Below, piece by piece: positions 1-7,781 of a stretch of DNA of 62,955 bases (position 1 is the stretch's first letter; the number at the start of each line of letters is the position of its first letter). This DNA comes from JBQCHF01 sp051953655. Its GTDB lineage: Bacteria; Actinomycetota; Actinomycetes; Motilibacterales; Motilibacteraceae. The notes beneath the pieces were generated by a model. That model did no database searches and was not told the DNA's origin. It saw only the letters and a program-made list of their open reading frames with translations. The translations under genes were made by a program, and so were the position numbers. Location: NCBI GenBank assembly GCA_051953655.1, contig JBQCIO010000082.1:1-62955 (forward strand). The letters run 5' to 3'.

Positions 1-798
1 CAGGCGGTGGAGAACGCCCAGGCCGAGCACCGCCGCGCGGTGAAGGCGCACGGGGAGTGCTCACCCCAGGCGCTGCGGGCGCTGGCCGAGGTGCAGGCGG
101 CCAAGGACGAGCGGGACCGGGTCTACCGGATCCGGATGGGCGCGTGGCTGGTCGACGGGATGGAGAACCTGCTCGAGCACGGCACCCGCGCGGTGCGCGG
201 CGGGCAGCTGGTCACCGTGCACGGGCGGGAGGTGCTGCCCGTGGTCGCGGTGGACCTGGAGACGGCTCTGGGGCTGGCCAGCAACCCGGTCGAGGTCCCC
301 GGCTTCGGGGCCCTGCCGGCCGGTGTGCTGGGCGAGCTGAACCTGGCCGCGGCCGCGTGGACGGTCGCGGTGACCGACCAGACCGGCGCCCCGCTGGCGA
401 CCGTGAAGTACCGGCCGACCGCGGCGATCTGGCGGCACCTCGAAGCGGTCCGGCCCAGGTGCGTGCACCCGCACTGCACCCAGGCCATCCACTGGTCCCA
501 GGGCGACCACACCGTGCCCTACGACCACGCCAATCCCGGAGCCGGCGGGCGGACCGACACCCACAACCTGTGCCCCCGCTGCGGCCTGCACCACGCCCTG
601 AAGACCTGCGGCCTGCTCGACTCGGACGTCCTCGACGACGGCAGCGTCGAGATCATCACCCGCTCCGGCCGCCGATACCGCACGCCCCCACCCAGACTCC
701 TCGCCGACGAAGGCGACCCGCCCAAGAACCCCTGGACCACACCGAAACCAGACGACCAGCCGAGCTGGGGCGACCCCGCGGCACCCCCACCGTTCTGA
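1..798 (+). CDS. 13E12/DUF222-type HNH endonuclease, C-terminal part (5' partial)
   Basis: The frame is open from the first base, so this is the last 265 residues of a longer protein whose N-terminus lies outside the window. The C-terminal third carries an HNH nuclease core: a Cys pair (CVHPHC), the motif HTVPYDH, a downstream Asn in THNLC, a second Cys pair (CPRC) and a final HH. This layout is typical of the actinobacterial 13E12 repeat family (DUF222 followed by HNH). The role of the family is not settled; many copies occur per genome and they are suspected to be selfish or recombination-related nucleases. The Pro-rich tail is also usual. The N-terminal DUF222 core cannot be judged here. 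A second, complete member lies at 54321-55673. Confidence 0.85.
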   Translation, partial: QAVENAQAEHRRAVKAHGECSPQALRALAEVQAAKDERDRVYRIRMGAWLVDGMENLLEHGTRAVRGGQLVTVHGREVLPVVAVDLETALGLASNPVEVPGFGALPAGVLGELNLAAAAWTVAVTDQTGAPLATVKYRPTAAIWRHLEAVRPRCVHPHCTQAIHWSQGDHTVPYDHANPGAGGRTDTHNLCPRCGLHHALKTCGLLDSDVLDDGSVEIITRSGRRYRTPPPRLLADEGDPPKNPWTTPKPDDQPSWGDPAAPPPF

Positions 799-869
799 CC
801 GCGCCTTCAGGTGTCAGCCCAGATGGTCGGCCGTGCCGATGGCTGTGCGTCCGATCCAGCGTGAGCCAC

Positions 870-1130
870 ATGAGGGACTCCGGCATCGATGAACTGCTGG
901 CCCGGCTGATCGCGAACCTGGACGCGGTCGGGCGCCTGCTGCGTGACCACGCCGAGAAGCACTGGCAGGGGTGGGCTACCGCCTGCCGCCATGAGCTGCT
1001 CGCCCATCTCGCTGCCGGACTGGATCGTGCCGCCATGACGCTACGGCATGACCGCCGTTCGTCCTCCTCGTTCCAGGAGGGCTGCCCTCACGAACCGGCA
1101 GCGGCCGCCCGTAGCCGACGCGCTCAGTGA
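870..1130 (+). CDS. Small hypothetical protein (86 aa)
   Basis: An ATG at 870 (an in-frame GTG lies just upstream at 861) opens an 86-residue frame. The first 55 residues look like a real amphipathic helical protein (DELLARLIANLDAVGRLL, then HWQGWATACRHELLAHLAAG), and the Ser/Arg-rich tail looks less ordered. Its stop overlaps by 7 nt the 3' end of the convergent LLM oxidoreductase. I do not recognise the family. Codon third-position bias is weaker than in the neighbours, so it may be a remnant. Confidence 0.4.
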   Translation: MRDSGIDELLARLIANLDAVGRLLRDHAEKHWQGWATACRHELLAHLAAGLDRAAMTLRHDRRSSSSFQEGCPHEPAAAARSRRAQ

Positions 1131-1933
1131 GCGCCGGCGCGCCCCTCGTCCGGGCCGGCCTCGACGATCCGCCGGACCGCAGCCAGGTCGAGGTCGAACG
1201 GGCCGATGCGGGTCAGCACCCAGGTGGCGCCCCGGTCCAGCCAGGGGCCCGCGTCCTGCTCGGGCTTGAGATCGACGACCAGCTCGAAGCCGGGCGCCGG
1301 GGACTGCTCGGCGAGCTCGGCGGTCACGGCATCCAGGTCGCCGGGCTGGTCCAGGCCGATGACGAAGAAGCCGTCGTACCGCGCCGCCCGCCGTAGGGGA
1401 GCGGAGTTTCCGAAGCGCCCGGCCAGCCAGATCGGCACGGCAGGGGCCGGAGCGAACCGGACGGCGCGGGCGGCATAGTGGGCTCCCTCGTGCTCCACCG
1501 CCTGGCCGGACAGCAGCCCCGTGAGGACCTCGAGCCCCTCGTCGAGCATCCGGCCGCGGACCTTGGGGTCCGGCTCGTCGCCGAAGGCGCTGAACTCGCC
1601 CACCCAGTCGTCGCCGAGGCCGAGGCCCAGCACGAACCGGCCGCCCGAGAGCACCGCGAGGCTCGCGGCCTGCCGGGCCAGCACCTGCGGCCGGCGCCGC
1701 GGCAACGGGGTCACCATCGGCCCGAACAGCAGCTTCTCGGTCCTCATCGCCACCGCGGCGCAGCAGGTCCACACATCCGCGATCGCCTCGACGCGCTCCC
1801 CGTAGAGCAGGTGGTCCCACACGAAGAATCCGTCCCAGCCCGCCGCTTCGGCGCTGGCGGCCAGGTCCCCGACCACCCGTGGGTCGGCGAGGGCATCGAA
1901 AGGGGCGACGAACAGGCCGCGGCGCGTGGTCAT
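1124..1933 (-). CDS. LLM-class (luciferase-like, probably F420- or FMN-dependent) oxidoreductase
   Basis: This is a 269-residue luciferase-like monooxygenase-fold protein. It begins RRGLFVAPFDALADP and continues with EAAGWDGFFVWDHLL, VLARQAASLAVLSGGR and FVLGLGLGDDWVGEF, which are the usual TIM-barrel landmarks of the bacterial LLM family. In actinobacteria such enzymes often use coenzyme F420, but FMN use cannot be excluded and the substrate is unknown. The ATG at 1933 was chosen because the conserved first beta strand starts immediately after it. It lies 50 nt downstream of, and in the same direction as, the response regulator at 1984-2625, so it may be the last gene of that transcript. Confidence 0.85.
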   Translation of the reverse strand: MTTRRGLFVAPFDALADPRVVGDLAASAEAAGWDGFFVWDHLLYGERVEAIADVWTCCAAVAMRTEKLLFGPMVTPLPRRRPQVLARQAASLAVLSGGRFVLGLGLGDDWVGEFSAFGDEPDPKVRGRMLDEGLEVLTGLLSGQAVEHEGAHYAARAVRFAPAPAVPIWLAGRFGNSAPLRRAARYDGFFVIGLDQPGDLDAVTAELAEQSPAPGFELVVDLKPEQDAGPWLDRGATWVLTRIGPFDLDLAAVRRIVEAGPDEGRAGAH

Positions 1934-1983
1934 GGCCCCGATGATGCCGATCGCACCATGGACCGCAGCCTCCGGGTCCTGCG

Positions 1984-2625
1984 CTAGACCAGGCCGCGGT
2001 CGCGTGCGACGGCGACGGCCTGGGCCCGGTCGGCGACGCCGAGGACGGCGTAGGCGTGGGACAGGTGGTTGCGCACCGTCTTCGGGCTGAGGAACAGAGC
2101 GCGGGCGATCGCGTCGGTGCCGTGCCCGCGCGCCAGCAGGGCGAGGACCTCGCGCTCGCGCGCGCTCAGCTCGGGGAAGGGGTCCGCCGGTCCGGGCTCG
2201 GCGGTCAGCGGGGCGAGCACGGCACCGGCCACCTCCGGGTCCAGCACCAGCTGCCCGCCTGCCGCCGCCCGCACGGCGGCGACGAGCTGGTCGCCGCCGG
2301 CTCCCTTGACGACGTAGCCGCGGGCGCCGGCCCGGAGTGCGGCGCGCACCGTCTCCACGTCGCCGGAGGACGTGAGCACGAGGACGGCGGCGCCTGGGGC
2401 CACCTGCGCCAACTCGGGCAGCGCGGTCAGCCCGCTCCCGTCCGGCAGCGAGAGGTCGAGCAGCACGACGTCCGGCCGGTGCTCGGCGGCTGCGGCGGCG
2501 CACCCGGCCACGGTGCCGGCCTCGGCGACGACGGCCAGCTGCGGGTCGCGCTCCAGCGCCGCCCGCACCCCGTCGCGCAGCAGCGGATGGTCGTCCACCA
2601 GCAGCACCGCGATCCGCTCAGCCAC
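1984..2625 (-). CDS. NarL/FixJ-family response regulator
   Basis: This is a 213-residue response regulator. The receiver has the acidic pair D11-D12 (LLVDDH), the phospho-acceptor D57 in VVLLDLSLPDGSG, and the Lys in GYVVKGA. A LuxR-type helix-turn-helix follows (LSAREREVLALLARG, then LSPKTVRNHLSHAY). The GTG start at 2625 lies inside the last codons of the upstream kinase (8-nt overlap, GTGGCTGA), so the pair is translationally coupled. Longer upstream starts would add low-complexity sequence before the first receiver strand. It is the DNA-binding output partner of the kinase at 2618-4654; its target genes are not evident. Confidence 0.93.
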   Translation of the reverse strand: MAERIAVLLVDDHPLLRDGVRAALERDPQLAVVAEAGTVAGCAAAAAEHRPDVVLLDLSLPDGSGLTALPELAQVAPGAAVLVLTSSGDVETVRAALRAGARGYVVKGAGGDQLVAAVRAAAGGQLVLDPEVAGAVLAPLTAEPGPADPFPELSAREREVLALLARGHGTDAIARALFLSPKTVRNHLSHAYAVLGVADRAQAVAVARDRGLV

Positions 2626-4654
2626 CGGTGCCCCCGCTGCCGTGGACCGGCTGGAGGGAAGGACAGGGAAGCACTGCCCGCACCAGGGTTCCGCCCCCGG
2701 CAGAGGCCAGCACCGACAGCGCACCGCCTGCCTCCTCCACCCGCTCCCGCGTGCCGCGCAGGCCCGACCCGGTCCGGAAGGGGTGCTGCCCGCAGCCGTC
2801 GTCGGTCACCTCCAGCTCGACCTCCTGATCGCGCAGGTGCAGCGCGAGCGCGGCGCTGCCCGCGTGCGCGTGCCGGACGATGTTGGTCAACGCCTCGGAC
2901 GCCACCCGGTAGACGGCCACCTCGAGCGCGGCCGGGAGCGGCGGCAGCGCCGCCGGCAGCCGCACCTCGACCGGCAGCTGCCCGGACTCCGCTGCGCTCG
3001 CGGCCCGCGAGCGCAGCGCCTCCAGGAGACCCACGTCGTCCAGGACCGAGGGGCGCAGGTCGTCCATGAGGGTGCGCAGCGTGCCCAGCACACCGGCGGT
3101 CTCGGTGCGCAGCCTCCCGACGAGAACGCGTTGCGGCACAGTGTCTTCCCGGTCCTCGGCCAGCCGCTCGAGGCCGAGCAGGACCGCGGCGAGCGAGGAG
3201 GCGGCCTGGTCGTGCAGCTCCCGCCGGAGCCGTCGGCGCTCGGACTCGCGGGCCTGCGCGAGCCGGTCGCGCGAGCGGCGCAGCTCGTCCGCGAGCACCA
3301 CCGCACGGACGGACGCGCCGGTCTGCCGGGCCAGGTCGGCCAGTGTGTCCCGGTCCCGGCGCCCCAGCCGGGAGGTGCCCGCGCGGGGCGCGGCCAGCAG
3401 CTCGCCGAGGTGCTCTCCGGAGTGCACCAGCGGGAACGACTCGACGTCCCCCTCCCGCGTGCCGCGCTCGAACCGGCTGCCGTCGTCCAGCACCACGGCG
3501 ACGTAGGGCAGCCGCAGGCCTGCCGCCACCGTGTCCACCACCGTGGGCACGACGTCGTCCGGGGAGAGCGCGACCTCCAGTCGGGCGCCGAGGCCGGCGA
3601 CCAGCTCGCGGCCGCCGGCGCCCGGACCGTCGAAGAGCCGGTCGACGGCGCGCTGGGCCCGCGTGCGCAACGGCAGCGCGGCCGCCACCAGCAGGGCGAC
3701 CAGGAGCGACTGCTCCCCGGCCGGGCGCGGTCCTGCTGCTCGTGCCGGCAGCACGACGAGGAGGACGTAGCCGGCCATGACCGCCGCCGAGAGCAGCACG
3801 TACACGACGGCGCGGTGCACCAGCCAGCCCAGGTCATAGAGCCGGTAGCGGGTGACGGCCACCGCCACGGCCGCCGGGATCGCGGCGCCGCCGGCGGCGA
3901 AAGCCAGCGTGCCCGCGGTGTCGGAGACGGGGGAGAGGACCAGCACCCCGAGCACCAGGGCGACGACGGCCGCTGCCAGCCAGCGCAGCTGGGCGCGGCG
4001 CTCCCCGTCCGCAGTCAGGTAGCGCACGACGAGCGAGGCTCCGGCGGCCAGACCGCACAGCAGCAGCACGGTGAACGCGGCGGAGCCGACGGGAGCGGCG
4101 ACGTGTCGCAGCGCGGGGACGCCCAGCGGGTTCGGCAGCGACGGAGAGGTGGAGGTGCCGGGGGCGAGCAGCCGCGCCACGGCGGCGACGGTCGCGGCCG
4201 CCGCGGCGGTGCGGGGCACCCACCTCCAGTGCGGCGAGGGCAGCCTGCCGTCGGGGAACAGCAGCAGCGACCACACGGCGAGGAGCGCCCAGCCGACGAC
4301 GAAGCTGACGGCTGGCACCACCGCGACGAGCTCGCGAGCGGCGCGATCCGACGAAGCGTAGGACTGAGCGGCCAGGCCCAGGACGACGGCGAAGGCCCCG
4401 CCGGCGAAGGTCCAGCCGACCGGATGCTCGGGCTGCCGCAGCGCCAGCAGCGCGCCCACAACCGCGAAGGCGAGGAAGGGCACGATCCAGGCCACGTACG
4501 CCACCGCCGCCGGCCCCGTCGGAGCGCCCGCGTCCCACCGCAGGGCGACCAGGGGCGCCAGCAGCGGGCCGACGCCGAGAGCCAGCGCCGCCACCCGCGC
4601 GCCGTCGCGGCGCCAACGGGGCGCCGCCCCCAGCCGTCCGGCTGTCGCCGCCAT
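2618..4654 (-). CDS. NarL-type sensor histidine kinase with multi-helix membrane sensor
   Basis: This 678-residue kinase has about eight hydrophobic helices in its first 300 residues. A GAF-like region follows (about residues 340-450, with the landmarks LSPDDVVPTVVDTVAAGL and FPLVHSGEHLGELL). The HisKA_3 dimerisation box is RRRLRRELHDQAASS with the phospho-acceptor at about H481, and the ATPase domain has EALTNIVRHAHAG, TDDGCG and GLRGTRERV. The LLFPDGRLP segment between membrane helices recurs in actinobacterial kinases of this class. The ATG at 4654 is the first Met in front of the first membrane helix; upstream sequence in frame is Arg/His-rich and unlikely to be coding. Its partner regulator overlaps its 3' end. 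The signal sensed is unknown. Confidence 0.9.
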   Translation of the reverse strand: MAATAGRLGAAPRWRRDGARVAALALGVGPLLAPLVALRWDAGAPTGPAAVAYVAWIVPFLAFAVVGALLALRQPEHPVGWTFAGGAFAVVLGLAAQSYASSDRAARELVAVVPAVSFVVGWALLAVWSLLLFPDGRLPSPHWRWVPRTAAAAATVAAVARLLAPGTSTSPSLPNPLGVPALRHVAAPVGSAAFTVLLLCGLAAGASLVVRYLTADGERRAQLRWLAAAVVALVLGVLVLSPVSDTAGTLAFAAGGAAIPAAVAVAVTRYRLYDLGWLVHRAVVYVLLSAAVMAGYVLLVVLPARAAGPRPAGEQSLLVALLVAAALPLRTRAQRAVDRLFDGPGAGGRELVAGLGARLEVALSPDDVVPTVVDTVAAGLRLPYVAVVLDDGSRFERGTREGDVESFPLVHSGEHLGELLAAPRAGTSRLGRRDRDTLADLARQTGASVRAVVLADELRRSRDRLAQARESERRRLRRELHDQAASSLAAVLLGLERLAEDREDTVPQRVLVGRLRTETAGVLGTLRTLMDDLRPSVLDDVGLLEALRSRAASAAESGQLPVEVRLPAALPPLPAALEVAVYRVASEALTNIVRHAHAGSAALALHLRDQEVELEVTDDGCGQHPFRTGSGLRGTRERVEEAGGALSVLASAGGGTLVRAVLPCPSLQPVHGSGGTGG

Positions 4655-4732
4655 CCCCACGAGGCGGCAGTGTGGCACCGCTCGGGTCGCGGGCACGTGC
4701 GTTCGCGCCAGGAGAGGGCGGGAGGCCAGGTC

Positions 4733-5647
4733 GTGACCGACGGGATCAGGACCGGACCGGCGCGCGTTGGCCCCCACGTGGACCGACTGCCCGACGGCGA
4801 CGCCGCACGTCTCCAGCCGCCTCGTCAGCCCGACGACGCAGAGCCGGCGCACCCCGCACCGTCCGCCGCCCCGCCGCCCGGCAGCGGCGTCCGGTTCCTC
4901 GGGGTGCCGGTCGTCGTGCTCGAGATCGTCGTGGTGGTCGGTCTCGCGGTGGGGCTGTCCGCGGTCCGCTCGGTGCTCAGCTTCATCGAGGTCGCGCTCG
5001 CGCCGGCGCCGCTGTCCACGCACGCCGCGACCCTCAACGGCTCCGCCGCCCCCGGGCACCCGTGGATCGACCTCGGCTACCAGCTCACCCGAGTGGTCGC
5101 CCTGCTCCTGCCCGCGGTGCTCGTCGTCGTGCTGGCGCTGCGCGGCGGGGAGCCGCTGCCGACGTTCGGCATCACGACCTTCCGCTGGCGGCGCGAGATG
5201 CTGATCGGGCTCGGGGCCGCGGCCGCCGTCGGCGGCATCGGGCTGGCGGGCTACCTCATCAGCTTCGCCCTGGGCGGCAGCCTCACCGTGGTGCCGACCT
5301 CGCTGCCGCCGGTGTGGTGGCGGGTGCCGGTGCTGGTGCTGTCAGCGGCCGCCAACGCGATCCTCGAGGAGGTCGTGCTGTGCGGCTACCTGCTGCGCCG
5401 CCTCGACCAGCTGGGCATGGGACGCAACCCGGCCGCGCTGCTCAGCGCGACCGTCCGCGGGTCCTACCACCTCTACCAGGGGCTCGCCGGGGCGCTGGGC
5501 AACCTCGCCATGGGCCTGGTGTTCGCCCGCTACCGGCAGCGCACCGGACGCATCACCGCCCTCGTCGTCGCGCACACCGCCATCGACACGGTGGCCTTCC
5601 TCGGCTACCTCGCCCTGGCCGGCCACGTGAGCTGGCTGCCGTCCTGA
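4733..5647 (+). CDS. CPBP-family intramembrane metalloprotease (CAAX-protease-like)
   Basis: This is a 304-residue membrane protein with an N-terminal polar, Pro-rich stretch of about 60 residues, then roughly eight hydrophobic helices. The CPBP motifs are visible: motif 1 in ANAILEEVVLCGYLLRRL, motif 2 in RGSYHLYQG, and motif 3 in VVAHTAIDTVAF. Motif 1 is normally EExxxR, but here the Arg position is Cys (EEVVLC), and motif 2 has Arg instead of the usual Phe four residues before the His. The glutamates, both histidines and the final Asp are kept, so activity is plausible. The GTG start at 4733 sits 7 nt after GGAGG. The gene is divergent from the sensor kinase with a gap of about 78 nt. Members of this family process prenylated proteins or peptides; the substrate here is unknown. 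Confidence 0.85.
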   Translation: MTDGIRTGPARVGPHVDRLPDGDAARLQPPRQPDDAEPAHPAPSAAPPPGSGVRFLGVPVVVLEIVVVVGLAVGLSAVRSVLSFIEVALAPAPLSTHAATLNGSAAPGHPWIDLGYQLTRVVALLLPAVLVVVLALRGGEPLPTFGITTFRWRREMLIGLGAAAAVGGIGLAGYLISFALGGSLTVVPTSLPPVWWRVPVLVLSAAANAILEEVVLCGYLLRRLDQLGMGRNPAALLSATVRGSYHLYQGLAGALGNLAMGLVFARYRQRTGRITALVVAHTAIDTVAFLGYLALAGHVSWLPS

Positions 5648-5664
5648 CGGGCGCGTGATCGAAC

Positions 5665-5703
5665 GGGGAAGGGCCGGCACCCGCCCGGTGCCGGCCCTTC
5701 CCC
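5665..5703. terminator. Bidirectional terminator hairpin
   Basis: A perfect 17-bp stem (GGGGAAGGGCCGGCACC at 5665-5681 pairs with 5687-5703) with a 5-nt loop lies between the convergent CPBP protease and the flavin monooxygenase, ending 9 nt from the monooxygenase stop. There is no T tract, as is common for actinobacterial terminators. Confidence 0.85.
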
Positions 5704-5712
5704 TGTCGTCGT

Positions 5713-7566
5713 TCAGCCCAGGTGGTGCACCTCCGGCAGCCCGTACACCGGCGTCGGGATCCCCTCCTGGCGCGCCTTGAGCTGCAGGGCCAGGTAGAGC
5801 GAGTAGTGCCGCGACTGGTGCAGGTTGCCGCCGTGGAACCACAGCCCGGGCTGCTGCGTGGGCTTCCACATGTTCCGCTGCTCGCCCTCCCAGGGCCCCG
5901 GGTCCTTGGTGGTCCCGGAGCCCAGCCCCCAGCACTTGCCGACCTTGTCGGCCACCTCCTGGCTGATGAGGTCGGCCGCCCAGCCGTTCATCGAGCCGTA
6001 GCCGGTGGCGTAGACGACGAGGTCGGCCGGCAGCTCGGTGCCGTCCTCGAGGACCACCGCGTCCTCGGTCAGCTCGCGCACCGCCCCGTGCGCCAGCTTG
6101 ATCTCGCCGTCGGCCACCAGCTCGGAGGCGCCGACGTCGATGTAGTAGCCCGAGCCGCGCCGCAGGTACTTCATGAACAGGCCCGAGCCGTCCTCGCCGA
6201 AGTCCAGCCAGAAGCCGGCCTTCTCCAACCGGTCGTAGAAGTCCTTGTCCCGCTCGCGCATCTGGTCGTACAGCGGGATCTGGAACTCGTGCATGATCCG
6301 GTAGGGGAGCGAGGCGAAGGTGAGGTCGGCCTTCTCCGTCGTCACACCGGCGGCCAGCGCGCGCTCGGAGTAGAGGTCGCCGAGCCCGATGTCCATGAGC
6401 GTGTCGCTCTTCACGATGTGCGTCGAGGTCCGCTGCAGCATCGTGACGTCGGCGCCCACCTCCCACAGGGCGGCGCAGATGTCGTGGGCCGAGTTGTTCG
6501 AGCCGATGACGACGGCCCGCTTGCCCGCGTAGGCGTCCGGGCCCGGGTGCTGCGAGGAGTGGTGCTGGTCGCCCCGGAACCGGTCCTGGCCCGGGAAGGC
6601 CGGCACGTTCGCCTTGCCCGACATGCCGGTGGCCAGCACGAGCTGCTTGGGGCGGAGCACGACCTCCTCGCCGTCGCGGTCCACGACGACGGTCCACTCC
6701 TCCGACGCCTCGTCGTAGCTCGCGCTCCTGCAGGTGGTGGAGCCCCAGTAGTTCAGCTCCATCACCTTGGCGTACATCTCCAGCCAGTCGCCGATCTTGT
6801 CCTTCGGCGCGAACACCGGCCAGTTCTTGGGGAAGTCGATGTAGGGCAGGTGGTCGTACCAGACCGGGTCGTGCAGGCAGAGCGACTTGTAGCGCTTGCG
6901 CCAGGAGTCGCCGGGGCGGGCGTTGCGCTCCACGATGATCGTGTCGACGCCGAGCTGGCGCAGCCGTGCGCCCAGCGCGATCCCGCCCTGCCCGCCGCCG
7001 ACGATGACGACGTAGGGCTGCCGCCCGTAGCCGAGCTCGGCGGCCTCGCGCTCGCGCGCCTCCTTCCAGGTCTCCCGGTCGTGGTACGCGCCGTGCCGCA
7101 CGCCCTTCGACCGTCGGGTGCCCGCGGGCTCCTCGTGCCCGGTGAGCTCGTAGAGGGTGGTGAGGAAGGTCCACGCGCGCGGTCCGTCCTCGTCGGTGAG
7201 CCGCAGGTGCCCCTTGCCGCGGCCCACCGCCGTCTCGAAACCGATCCAGGCCGAGGTGACGCCGTCGGCCTCCTCAGGCGGCTCGGTGGCGGTGAAGCCG
7301 TGCGGGTCGGTGGCTTCCAGCGTCGCCCGCAGCAGGTCCGCCACACCGTCCCGGCCCTCGACCGTCGTGATGTTCCAGCTGAAGGCGACCAGGTCGCGCC
7401 AGAAGGACGTGGTGGCGAACATCCCCGCGGCCCGCTCGACGTCGCGGTCGGCGCACGCCGCCTCGAAGTCGGCCAGCCAGCGGGCCACCCGGGCGGCCGC
7501 GGGGCTCGGCCGGGGATCGGGGGCGCCCTGCTCGGGGATGGCGGGGGTGTCGACGGTCTGCGTCAT
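5713..7566 (-). CDS. NTF2-like domain fused to FAD/NADPH flavin monooxygenase
   Basis: This 617-residue protein has an N-terminal SnoaL/NTF2-like domain (about residues 25-150) fused to a class B-like flavin-containing monooxygenase. The FAD Rossmann motif is VVIVGGGQGG (Gly run at 190-195). The monooxygenase fingerprint appears as FRGDQHHSSQH, and a second nucleotide-binding strand reads VVIGSNNSAHDI, with Ser/Asn replacing the usual glycines. VVYATGYGS is the conserved C-terminal ATG motif. The likely reaction is NADPH- and O2-dependent hydroxylation or Baeyer-Villiger oxidation of a small organic substrate. The ATG at 7566 follows AGGAGG. It is divergent from the GAF-domain regulator at 7782, with a 15-bp tandem repeat in the shared promoter region, which makes that regulator its probable controller. 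Confidence 0.9.
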   Translation of the reverse strand: MTQTVDTPAIPEQGAPDPRPSPAAARVARWLADFEAACADRDVERAAGMFATTSFWRDLVAFSWNITTVEGRDGVADLLRATLEATDPHGFTATEPPEEADGVTSAWIGFETAVGRGKGHLRLTDEDGPRAWTFLTTLYELTGHEEPAGTRRSKGVRHGAYHDRETWKEAREREAAELGYGRQPYVVIVGGGQGGIALGARLRQLGVDTIIVERNARPGDSWRKRYKSLCLHDPVWYDHLPYIDFPKNWPVFAPKDKIGDWLEMYAKVMELNYWGSTTCRSASYDEASEEWTVVVDRDGEEVVLRPKQLVLATGMSGKANVPAFPGQDRFRGDQHHSSQHPGPDAYAGKRAVVIGSNNSAHDICAALWEVGADVTMLQRTSTHIVKSDTLMDIGLGDLYSERALAAGVTTEKADLTFASLPYRIMHEFQIPLYDQMRERDKDFYDRLEKAGFWLDFGEDGSGLFMKYLRRGSGYYIDVGASELVADGEIKLAHGAVRELTEDAVVLEDGTELPADLVVYATGYGSMNGWAADLISQEVADKVGKCWGLGSGTTKDPGPWEGEQRNMWKPTQQPGLWFHGGNLHQSRHYSLYLALQLKARQEGIPTPVYGLPEVHHLG

Positions 7567-7596
7567 GCGCAAGCCTCCTGACGTCGTCGGCGGGAG

Positions 7597-7641
7597 TCGC
7601 TGCCTCTGGTGTCGCTGCCTCTGGAGTCGCTGCCTCTGGTG
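7597..7641. repeat. Three tandem 15-bp repeats in a divergent promoter region
   Basis: Units 7597-7611, 7612-7626 and 7627-7641 read TCGCTGCCTCTGGTG, TCGCTGCCTCTGGAG and TCGCTGCCTCTGGTG. They differ at one base and start 30 bp upstream of the monooxygenase start codon, on the side facing the regulator gene. The spacing of about 1.5 helical turns and the position suggest an iterated regulator binding site, possibly for the GAF-domain protein (inference). Confidence 0.8.
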
Positions 7642-7781
7642 GTCCCGCAGCGAACACCCGTGACCGCCCGGGCCGGGAGGGTTGCAGGGGGTTGCAGGCG
7701 TGCTCACCTCTCGCGCTCACCCCTTGTGAAGGCGCGGTCCCGTCCCGCACGCTGGCGGCACTGCCGAGCGAGGAGGTGCGC

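Noticed and set aside
2372..4732. A very long upstream extension of the CPBP reading frame on the plus strand
   Set aside because: It is Arg/Gln/Gly-rich antisense to the sensor kinase, an effect of high GC. The real start is GTG 4733 with a ribosome binding site.
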